This document shows, piece after piece, positions 50,801-62,370 of a stretch of DNA of 64,000 nt. The first letter of the stretch is position 1, and each line of letters opens with the position of its first letter. The position numbers and the translations under genes were made by a program. The notes below the pieces were generated by a model that made no database searches, was not told where the DNA came from, and saw only the letters and a list, made by a program, of their open reading frames with translations. Source of the DNA: Petrolisthes cinctipes (Eukaryota > Arthropoda > Malacostraca > Decapoda > Porcellanidae); NCBI GenBank assembly GCA_033782935.1, contig JAWQEG010000259.1, positions 3,822,001 to 3,886,000 of the forward strand, read 5' to 3'.

Positions 50801-53160
50801 TATTGAATTTTCGGGTGTTGTGAGCCTGAATTTGAGATATAAACGGGTACTGAAAAAGCATGCACATATCGACTTTTGTGCACCTAAAAGATCGATTTTC
50901 AGTATGTTTTGAGCATGTATTTTGAAAATACTCTAACACTGAGTAGGCATGTACAGATCGCTTCTGGATCCCCTAAATATCGAATTTTCGGGTGTTTTGG
51001 GACTGAATTTGAGATATCGACTTTTGGGCAGCTAAAAGATCGATTTTTAGCATGTTTTTAGCCTATATTTTGAAAATATTCTAGCAATGAGTAGGCATGT
51101 ACAGATTGCTTCTGGGACCCCAAAATATTGAATTTTCGGGTGTTTTGAGCCTGAATTTGAGATATAAACGGGTACAAAAGATACATGCACATATTGACAT
51201 TGGGCACCAAAAATATCGATTTTCAGCATGTTTTGGGCCTGAATTTTGAAAGTACTCTAACACGGAGTAGGCATGTACAGATCGCTTCTGGGACCCCAAA
51301 ATATCGAATTTTCGGCTGTTTTGAGCCTGAATTTGAGATATAAACGGGTACTGAAGATGCATGCACATATCGACTTATGTGCACCTAAAAGATCGATTTT
51401 CAGTATGTTTTGAGCATGTATTTTGAAAATACTCTAACACGGAGTAGGCATGTACAGATCGCTTCTGGGACCCCTAAATATCGAATTTTCGGGTGTTTTG
51501 GGACTGAATTTGAGATATCGACTTTTTGGCACCTAAAAGATCGATTTTTAGCATGTTTTTAGCCTATATTTTGAAAATATTCTAGCACTGAGTAGGCATG
51601 TACAGATTGCTTCTGGGACCCCAAAATAATGAAATTTCGGGTGTTTTGAGCCTGAATTTGAGATATATACGGGTACTGAAGATGCATACACATATCGACT
51701 TTTGTGCACCTAAAAGATCGATTTTCAGCATGTTTTGAGCATGTATTTTGAAAATACTCTAACACGGAGTAGGCATGTACAGATCGCTTCCGGGACCCCT
51801 AAATATCGAATTTTCGGGTGTTTTGGGACTGAATTTGAGATATCGACTTTTTGGCACCTAAAAGATCGATTTTTAGCATGTTTTTAACCTATATTTTGAA
51901 AATATTCTAGCACTGAGTAGGCATGTACAGATTGCTTCTGGGACTCCAAAATATTGAATTTTCGGGTGTTTTGAGCCTGAATTTGAGATATAAACGGGTA
52001 CAGAAGATACATGCACATATTGACTTTGGGCACCAAAAATATCGATTTTCAGCATGTTTTGGACCTGAATTTTGAAAATACTCTAACACGAAGTAGGCAT
52101 GTACAGATCGCTTCTGGGACCCCAAAATATCGAATTTTCGGGTGTTTAGGGCCAGAATTTGAGATATAAACGAGTACAGAAGATGCATGCACATATCGAC
52201 TTTTGTGCACCAAAAAGATCGATTTTCAGTGTGTTTTTGGCCTGTATTTTGAAAATACTCTAACACGGAGTAGGCATGTACAGATACCTTCTGGGACCTC
52301 TAAATATCGAATTTTCGGGTGTTTTGGGACTGAATTTGAGATATCGACTTTTTGGCACCTAAAAGATCGATTTTTAGCATGTTTTTAGCCTATATTTTGA
52401 AAATATTCTAGCACTGGGTAGGCATGTACAGATTGCTTCTGGGACCCCAAAATATTGAATTTTCGGGTGTTTTGAGCCTGAATTTGAGATATAAACGGGT
52501 ACAGAAGATACATGCACATTGACTTTGGGCACCAAAAATATCGATTTTCACAATGTTTTGGGCCTGAATTTTGAAAATACTCTAACACGGAGTAGGCATG
52601 TACAGATCGCTTCTGGGACCCCTAAATATCGAATTTTCGGGTGTTTTGGGACTGAATTTGAGATATCGACTTTTTGGCACCTAAAAGATAGATATTTAGC
52701 ATGTTTTTAGCCTATATTTTGAAAATATTCTAGCACTGAGTAGGCATGTACAGATTGCTTCTGGGACCCCAAAATATTGAATTTTCGGGTGTTTTGAGCC
52801 TGAATTTGAGATATAAACGGGTACAGATGATACATGCACATATTGACTTTGGGCACCAAAAATATCGATTTTCAGCATGTTTTGGGCCTGAATTTTGAAA
52901 ATACTCTAACACGGAGTAGGCATGTACAGATCGCTTCTGGGACCCCAAAATATCGAATTTTCGGGTGTTTAGGGCCAGAATTTGAGATATAAACGGGTAC
53001 TGAAGATGCATGCACATATCGAATTTTGTGCACCTAAAAGATCGATTTTCAGTATGTTTTGAGCATGTATTTTGAAAATACTCTAACACGTAGTAGGCAT
53101 GTACAGATCGCTTCTGGGACCCCTTAATATCGAATTTTCGGGTGTTTTGAGACTGAATTT
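44830..53160 (-). repeat. Irregular right-arm mosaic
   Basis: A-B-C array with several short duplications and no single large unit. The block 45301-45929 recurs at 49929-50557 (offset 4,628). The TCACCGAGAAGG variant clusters here (44830, 46159, 48166, 48957). Small deletions include 23 bp at about 48735 and 2 bp in GCACATTGAC near 52515. Copies around 49.9-53.1 kb carry many singletons (for example TTCTTCTGGG near 50131, GGATCCCC near 50967), which suggests less recent homogenisation. Confidence 0.8.
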
Positions 53161-56100
53161 GAGATATCGACTTTTTGGCACCTAAAAGATCGATTTTTAG
53201 CATGTTTTTAGCCTATATTTTGAAAATATTCTAGCACTGAGTAGGCATGTACAGATCGCTTCTGGGACCCCAAAAAATCGAATATTCGGGTGTTTAGGGC
53301 CAGAATTTGAGATATAAACGGGTACAGAAGATGCATGCACATATCGACTTTTGGGCACCTAAAAGATCGATTTTCAGTATGTTTTTGGCCTGTATTTTGA
53401 AAATACTCTAACACGGAGTAGGCATGTACAGATACCTTCCGGGACCTCTAAATATCGAATTTTCGGGTGTTTTGGGACTGAATTTGAGATATCGATTTTT
53501 TGGCACCTAAAATGTCGATTTTTAGCATGTTTTTAGCCTATATTTTGAAAATATTCTAGCACTGTGTAGGCATGTACAGATTGCTTCTGGGACCCCAATA
53601 TATTGAATTTTCGGATGTTTTGAGCCTGAATTTGAGATAAAAACGGGTACAGAAGATGCACATATTGACTTTGGGCATCTAAAATAACGGTTTTCAGCAT
53701 GTTTTGGGCCTGTATTTTGAAAATACTCTAACACGGAATAGGCATGTACAGATCGCTTCTGGGACCCCTAAATATCGAATTTTCGGGTGTTTTGGGACTG
53801 AATTTGAGATATCGACTTTTTGGCACCTAAAAGATCGATTTTTAGCATGTTTTTAGCCTATATTTTGAAAATATTCTAGCACTGAGTAGGCATGTACAGA
53901 TTGCTTCTGGGACCCCAAAATATTGAATTTTCGGGTGTTTTGAGCCTGAATTTGAGATATAAACGGGTACAGAAGATACATGCACATATTGACTTTGGGC
54001 ACCAAAAATATCGATTTTCAGCATGTTTTTGGCCTGAATTTTGAAAATACTCTAACACGGAGTAGGCATGTACAGATCGCTTCTGGGACCCCAAAATATC
54101 GAATTTTCGGGTGTTTAGGGCCAGAATTTGAGATATAAACGGGTACAGAAGATGCATGCACATATCGACTTTTGGGCACCTAAAAGATCGATTTTCAGTA
54201 TGTTTTTGGCCTGTATTTTGAAAATACTCTAACACGGAGTAGGCATGTACAGATACCTTCTGGGACCTCTAAATATCGAATTTTCGGGTGTTTTGGGACT
54301 GAATTTGAGATATCGATTTTTTGACACCTAAAATGTCGATTTTTAGCATGTTTTTAGCCTATATTTTAAAAATATTCTATCACTGTGTAGGCATGTACAG
54401 ATTGCTTCTGGGACCCCAAAATATTGAATTTTCGGGTGTTTTGAGCCTGAATTTGAGATATAAACGGGTACAGAAAATACATGCTCATATTGACTTTGGG
54501 CATCTAAAATATCGATTTTCAGCATGTTTTGGGCCTGAATTTTGAAAATACTCTAACACTGAGTAGGCATGTACAGATTGCTTCTGGGACCCCAAAATAT
54601 TGAATTTTCGGGTGTTTTGAGCCTGAATTTGAGATATAAACGGGTACTGAAGATGCATGCACATATCGATTTTTGTGCACCTAAAAGATCGATTTTCAGT
54701 ATGTTTTGAGCATGTATTTTGAAAATACTCTAACACGGAGTAGGCATGTACAGATCGCTTCTGGGACCCCTAAATATCGAATTTTCGTGTGTTTCGGGAC
54801 TGAATTTGAGATATTGACTTTTTGGCAGCTAAAAGATCGATTTTTAGCATGTTTTTAGCCTATATTTTGAAAATATTCTAGCAATGAGTAGGCATGTACA
54901 GATTGCTTCTGGGACCCCAAAATATTGAATTTTCGGGTGTTTTGAGCCTGAATTTGAGATATAAACGGGTACAAAAGATACATGCACATATTGACATTGG
55001 GCAACAAAAATATCGATTTTCAGCATGTTTTGGGCCTGAATTTTGAAAGTACTCTAACACGGAGTAGGCATGTACAGATCGCTTCTGGGACCCCAAAATA
55101 TCGAATTTTCGGGTGTTTTGGGACTGAATTTGAGATATCGACTTTTTGGCACCTAAAAGATCGATTTTTAGCATGTTTTTAGCCTATATTTTGAAAATAT
55201 TCTAGCACTGTGTAGGCATGTACAGATTGCTTCTGGGACCCCAAAATATTGAATTTTCGGGTGTTTTGAGCCTGAATTTGAGATATAAACGGGTACAGAA
55301 GATACATGCACATATTGACTTTGGGCATCTAAAATATCGATTTTCAGCATGTTTTGGGCCTGTATTTTGAAAATACTCTAACACATAGTAGGCATGTACA
55401 GATTGCTTCTGGGACCCCAAAATATTGAATTTTCGGGTATTTTGGGACTGAATTTGAGATATCGACTTTTTGGGCACCAAAAATATCGATTTTCAGCATG
55501 TTTTGGGCCTGTATTTTGAAAATACTCTAACACGGAGTAGGCATGTACAGATACCTTCTGGGACCTCTAAATATCGAATTTTCGGGTGTTTTGGGACTGA
55601 ATTTGAGATATCGACTTTTGGGCACCTAAAAGATCGATTTTTAGCATATTTTTAGCCTATATTTTGAAAATATTCTAGCACTGAGTAGGCATGTACAGAT
55701 TGCTTCTGGGACCCCAAAATATTGAATTTTCGGGTGTTTTGAGCCTGAATTTGAGATATAAACGGGTACTGAAGATGCATACACATATCGACTTTTGTGC
55801 ACCTAAAAGATCGATTTTCAGTATGTTTTGAGCATGTATTTTGAAAATACTCTAACACGGAGTAGGCATGTACAGATCGCTTCTGGGACCCATAAATATC
55901 GAATTTTCGGGTGTTTTGAGCCTGAATTTGAGATATAAACGGGTACAGAAGATACATGCACATATTGACTTTGGGCACCAAAAATATCGATTTTCAGCAT
56001 GTTTTGGGCCTGAATTTTGAAAATAATCTAACACGGAGTAGGCATGTACAGATCGCTTCTGGGACCCCAAAATATTGAATTTTCGGGTGTTTTGAGCCTG

Positions 56101-56369
56101 AATTTGAGATATAAACGGGTACTGAAGATGCATGCACATATCGATTTTTGTGCACCTAAAAGATCGATTTTCAGTATGTTTTGAGCATGTATTTTGAAAA
56201 TACTCTAACACGGAGTAGGCATGTACAGATCGCTTCTGGGACCCCTTAATATCGAATTTTCGGGTGTTTTGAGACTGAATTTGAGATATCGACTTTTTGG
56301 CCCATAAAAGATCGATTTTTAGCATGTTTTTAGCCTATATTTTGAAAATATTCTAGCACTGAGTAGGCA
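53160..56369 (-). repeat. 3.15 kb higher-order unit, copy 1 (3,122 bp form)
   Basis: This is the first of three successive copies. Anchor variants are CCCCAAAAAATCG and CGAATATTCGGG (53272), CTTCCGGGACC (53437), GATAAAAACGGGTACAG with a 4 bp deletion in AGATGCACATATTG (53636-53665), ACATGCTCATATTG (54480), GTTTCGGGACTG (54790) and TTGGGCAACAAAAA (54998). This copy is 28 bp shorter because a C-like 148 bp monomer stands near 55390-55540, where the other copies have a 176/177 bp monomer. Its outer limit is approximate. Confidence 0.88.
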
Positions 56370-59300
56370 TGTACAGATCGCTTCTGGGACCCCAAAAAAT
56401 CGAATATTCGGGTGTTTAGGGCCAGAATTTGAGATATAAACGGGTACAGAAGATGCATGCACATATCGACTTTTGGGCACCTAAAAGATCGATTTTCAGT
56501 ATGTTTTTGGCCTGTATTTTGAAAATACTCTAACACGGAGTAGGCATGTACAGATACCTTCCGGGACCTCTAAATATCGAATTTTCGGGTGTTTTGGGAC
56601 TGAATTTGAGATATCGATTTTTTGGCACCTAAAATGTCGATTTTTAGCATGTTTTTAGCCTATATTTTGAAAATATTCTAGCACTGTGTAGGCATGTACA
56701 GATTGCTTCTGGGACCCCAATATATTGAATTTTCGGGTGTTTTGAGCCTGAATTTGAGATAAAAACGGGTACAGAAGATGCACATATTGACTTTGGGCAT
56801 CTAAAATAACGATTTTCAGCATGTTTTGGGCCTGTATTTTGAAAATACTCTAACACGGAATAGGCATGTACAGATCGCTTCTGGGACCCCTAAATATCGA
56901 ATTTTCGGGTGTTTTGGGACTGAATTTGAGATATCGACTTTTTGGCACCTAAAAGATCGATTTTTAGCATGTTTTTAGCCTATATTTTGAAAATATTCTA
57001 GCACTGAGTAGGCATGTACAGATTGCTTCTGGGACCCCAAAATATTGAATTTTCGGGTGTTTTGAGCCTGAATTTGAGATATAAACGGGTACAGAAGATA
57101 CATGCACATATTGACTTTGGGCACCAAAAATATCGATTTTCAGCATGTTTTTGGCCTGAATTTTGAAAATACTCTAACACGGAGTAGGCATGTACAGATC
57201 GCTTCTGGGACCCCAAAATATCGAATTTTCGGGTGTTTAGGGCCAGAATTTGAGATATAAACGGGTACAGAAGATGCATGCACATATCGACTTTTGGGCA
57301 CCTAAAAGATCGATTTTCAGTATGTTTTTGGCCTGTATTTTGAAAATACTCTAACACGGAGTAGGCATGTACAGATACCTTCTGGGACCTCTAAATATCG
57401 AATTTTCGGGTGTTTTGGGACTGAATTTGAGATATCGATTTTTTGACACCTAAAATGTCGATTTTTAGCATGTTTTTAGCCTATATTTTAAAAATATTCT
57501 ATCACTGTGTAGGCATGTACAGATTGCTTCTGGGACCCCAAAATATTGAATTTTCGGGTGTTTTGAGCCTGAATTTGAGATATAAACGGGTACAGAAAAT
57601 ACATGCTCATATTGACTTTGGGCATCTAAAATATCGATTTTCAGCATGTTTTGGGCCTGAATTTTGAAAATACTCTAACACTGAGTAGGCATGTACAGAT
57701 TGCTTCTGGGACCCCAAAATATTGAATTTTCGGGTGTTTTGAGCCTGAATTTGAGATATAAACGGGTACTGAAGATGCATGCACATATCGATTTTTGTGC
57801 ACCTAAAAGATCGATTTTCAGTATGTTTTGAGCATGTATTTTGAAAATACTCTAACACGGAGTAGGCATGTACAGATCGCTTCTGGGACCCCTAAATATC
57901 GAATTTTCGGGTGTTTCGGGACTGAATTTGAGATATTGACTTTTTGGCAGCTAAAAGATCGATTTTTAGCATGTTTTTAGCCTATATTTTGAAAATATTC
58001 TAGCAATGAGTAGGCATGTACAGATTGCTTCTGGGACCCCAAAATATTGAATTTTCGGGTGTTTTGAGCCTGAATTTGAGATATAAACGGGTACAAAAGA
58101 TACATGCACATATTGACATTGGGCAACAAAAATATCGATTTTCAGCATGTTTTGGGCCTGAATTTTGAAAGTACTCTAACACGGAGTAGGCATGTACAGA
58201 TCGCTTCTGGGACCCCAAAATATCGAATTTTCGGGTGTTTTGGGACTGAATTTGAGATATCGACTTTTTGGCACCTAAAAGATCGATTTTTAGCATGTTT
58301 TTAGCCTATATTTTGAAAATATTCTAGCACTGTGTAGGCATGTACAGATTGCTTCTGGGACCCCAAAATATTGAATTTTCGGGTGTTTTGAGCCTGAATT
58401 TGAGATATAAACGGGTACAGAAGATACATGCACATATTGACTTTGGGCATCTAAAATATCGATTTTCAGCATGTTTTGGGCCTGTATTTTGAAAATACTC
58501 TAACACTGAGTAGGCATGTACAGATTGCTTCTGGGACCCCAAAATATTGAATTTTCGGGTGTTTTGGGCCTGAATTTGAGATATAAACGGGTACTGAAGA
58601 TGCATGCACATATCGACTTTTGAGCACCTAAAAGATCGATTTTCAGTATGTTTTGAGCATGTATTTTGAAAATACTCTAACACGGAGTAGGCATGTACAG
58701 ATACCTTCTGGGACCTCTAAATATCGAATTTTCGGGTGTTTTGGGACTGAATTTGAGATATCGACTTTTGGGCACCTAAAAGATCGATTTTTAGCATATT
58801 TTTAGCCTATATTTTGAAAATATTCTAGCACTGAGTAGGCATGTACAGATTGCTTCTGGGACCCCAAAATATTGAATTTTCGGGTGTTTTGAGCCTGAAT
58901 TTGAGATATAAACGGGTACTGAAGATGCATACACATATCGACTTTTGTGCACCTAAAAGATCGATTTTCAGTATGTTTTGAGCATGTATTTTGAAAATAC
59001 TCTAACACGGAGTAGGCATGTACAGATCGCTTCTGGGACCCATAAATATCGAATTTTCGGGTGTTTTGAGCCTGAATTTGAGATATAAACGGGTACAGAA
59101 GATACATGCACATATTGACTTTGGGCACCAAAAATATCGATTTTCAGCATGTTTTGGGCCTGAATTTTGAAAATAATCTAACACGGAGTAGGCATGTACA
59201 GATCGCTTCTGGGACCCCAAAATATTGAATTTTCGGGTGTTTTGAGCCTGAATTTGAGATATAAACGGGTACTGAAGATGCATGCACATATCGATTTTTG

Positions 59301-59519
59301 TGCACCTAAAAGATCGATTTTCAGTATGTTTTGAGCATGTATTTTGAAAATACTCTAACACGGAGTAGGCATGTACAGATCGCTTCTGGGACCCCTTAAT
59401 ATCGAATTTTCGGGTGTTTTGAGACTGAATTTGAGATATCGACTTTTTGGCACATAAAAGATCGATTTTTAGCATGTTTTTAGCCTATATTTTGAAAATA
59501 TTCTAGCACTGAGTAGGCA
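56370..59519 (-). repeat. 3.15 kb higher-order unit, copy 2 (3,150 bp, 19 monomers)
   Basis: Anchors from 56370 to 59520 give spacings of 177, 148, 172, 148, 176, 177, 148, 176, 177, 148, 176, 148, 176, 177, 148, 177, 176, 177 and 148 bp. That makes seven C-terminated blocks of 2, 2, 3, 3, 2, 3 and 4 monomers. The 172 bp monomer carries the 4 bp deletion. Nearly the same bases return in copy 3 at +3,150 bp. Confidence 0.92.
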
Positions 59520-62370
59520 TGTACAGATCGCTTCTGGGACCCCAAAAAATCGAATATTCGGGTGTTTAGGGCCAGAATTTGAGATATAAACGGGTACAGA
59601 AGATGCATGCACATATCGACTTTTGGGCACCTAAAAGATCGATTTTCAGTATGTTTTTGGCCTGTATTTTGAAAATACTCTAACACGGAGTAGGCATGTA
59701 CAGATACCTTCCGGGACCTCTAAATATCGAATTTTCGGGTGTTTTGGGACTGAATTTGAGATATCGATTTTTTGGCACCTAAAATGTCGATTTTTAGCAT
59801 GTTTTTAGCCTATATTTTGAAAATATTCTAGCACTGTGTAGGCATGTACAGATTGCTTCTGGGACCCCAATATATTGAATTTTCGGGTGTTTTGAGCCTG
59901 AATTTGAGATAAAAACGGGTACAGAAGATGCACATATTGACTTTGGGCATCTAAAATAACGATTTTCAGCATGTTTTGGGCCTGTATTTTGAAAATACTC
60001 TAACACGGAATAGGCATGTACAGATCGCTTCTGGGACCCCTAAATATCGAATTTTCGGGTGTTTTGGGACTGAATTTGAGATATCGACTTTTTGGCACCT
60101 AAAAGATCGATTTTTAGCATGTTTTTAGCCTATATTTTGAAAATATTCTAGCACTGAGTAGGCATGTACAGATTGCTTCTGGGACCCCAAAATATTGAAT
60201 TTTCGGGTGTTTTGAGCCTGAATTTGAGATATAAACGGGTACAGAAGATACATGCACATATTGACTTTGGGCACCAAAAATATCGATTTTCAGCATGTTT
60301 TTGGCCTGAATTTTGAAAATACTCTAACACGGAGTAGGCATGTACAGAACGCTTCTGGGACCCCAAAATATCGAATTTTCGGGTGTTTAGGGCCAGAATT
60401 TGAGATATAAACGGGTACAGAAGATGCATGCACATATCGACTTTTGGGCACCTAAAAGATCGATTTTCAGTATGTTTTTGGCCTGTATTTTGAAAATACT
60501 CTAACACGGAGTAGGCATGTACAGATACCTTCTGGGACCTCTAAATATCGAATTTTCGGGTGTTTTGGGACTGAATTTGAGATATCGATTTTTTGACACC
60601 TAAAATGTCGATTTTTAGCATGTTTTTAGCCTATATTTTAAAAATATTCTATCACTGTGTAGGCATGTACAGATTGCTTCTGGGACCCCAAAATATTGAA
60701 TTTTCGGGTGTTTTGAGCCTGAATTTGAGATATAAACGGGTACAGAAAATACATGCTCATATTGACTTTGGGCATCTAAAATATCGATTTTCAGCATGTT
60801 TTGGGCCTGAATTTTGAAAATACTCTAACACTGAGTAGGCATGTACAGATTGCTTCTGGGACCCCAAAATATTGAATTTTCGGGTGTTTTGAGCCTGAAT
60901 TTGAGATATAAACGGGTACTGAAGATGCATGCACATATCGATTTTTGTGCACCTAAAAGATCGATTTTCAGTATGTTTTGAGCATGTATTTTGAAAATAC
61001 TCTAACACGGAGTAGGCATGTACAGATCGCTTCTGGGACCCCTAAATATCGAATTTTCGGGTGTTTCGGGACTGAATTTGAGATATTGACTTTTTGGCAG
61101 CTAAAAGATCGATTTTTAGCATGTTTTTAGCCTATATTTTGAAAATATTCTAGCAATGAGTAGGCATGTACAGATTGCTTCTGGGACCCCAAAATATTGA
61201 ATTTTCGGGTGTTTTGAGCCTGAATTTGAGATATAAACGGGTACAAAAGATACATGCACATATTGACATTGGGCAACAAAAATATCGATTTTCAGCATGT
61301 TTTGGGCCTGAATTTTGAAAGTACTCTAACACGGAGTAGGCATGTACAGATCGCTTCTGGGACCCCAAAATATCGAATTTTCGGGTGTTTTGGGACTGAA
61401 TTTGAGATATCGACTTTTTGGCACCTAAAAGATCGATTTTTAGCATGTTTTTAGCCTATATTTTGAAAATATTCTAGCACTGTGTAGGCATGTACAGATT
61501 GCTTCTGGGACCCCAAAATATTGAATTTTCGGGTGTTTTGAGCCTGAATTTGAGATATAAACGGGTACAGAAGATACATGCACATATTGACTTTGGGCAT
61601 CTAAAATATCGATTTTCAGCATGTTTTGGGCCTGTATTTTGAAAATACTCTAACACTGAGTAGGCATGTACAGATTGCTTCTGGGACCCCAAAATATTGA
61701 ATTTTCGGGTGTTTTGGGCCTGAATTTGAGATATAAACGGGTACTGAAGATGCATGCACATATCGACTTTTGAGCACCTAAAAGATCGATTTTCAGTATG
61801 TTTTGAGCATGTATTTTGAAAATACTCTAACACGGAGTAGGCATGTACAGATACCTTCTGGGACCTCTAAATATCGAATTTTCGGGTGTTTTGGGACTGA
61901 ATTTGAGATATCGACTTTTGGGCACCTAAAAGATCGATTTTTAGCATGTTTTTAGCCTATATTTTGAAAATATTCTAGCACTGAGTAGGCATGTACAGAT
62001 TGCTTCTGGGACCCCAAAATATTGAATTTTCGGGTGTTTTGAGCCTGAATTTGAGATATAAACGGGTACTGAAGATGCATACACATATCGACTTTTGTGC
62101 ACCTAAAAGATCGATTTTCAGTATGTTTTGAGCATGTATTTTGAAAATACTCTAACACGGAGTAGGCATGTACAGATCGCTTCTGGGACCCCTAAATATC
62201 GAATTTTCGGGTGTTTTGAGCCTGAATTTGAGATATAAACGGGTACAGAAGATACACGCACATATTGACTTTGGGCACCAAAAATATCGATTTTCAGCAT
62301 GTTTTGGGCCTGAATTTTGAAAATAATCTAACACGGAGTAGGCATGTACAGATCGCTTCTGGGACCCCAA
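59520..62370 (-). repeat. 3.15 kb higher-order unit, copy 3 (incomplete at its far end)
   Basis: This copy follows copy 2 at +3,150 bp with the same rare markers (59544, 59709, 59908-59937, 60753, 61066, 61270). Differences noticed are TACAGAACGC near 60350, TTAGCATGTTTTTAGCC near 61946 (copies 1 and 2 have TTAGCATATTTTTAGCC), CCCCTAAATATCG near 62188 (copies 1 and 2 have CCATAAATATCG) and TACACGCACATATTG near 62254. Matching fades at about 62370. Confidence 0.88.
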
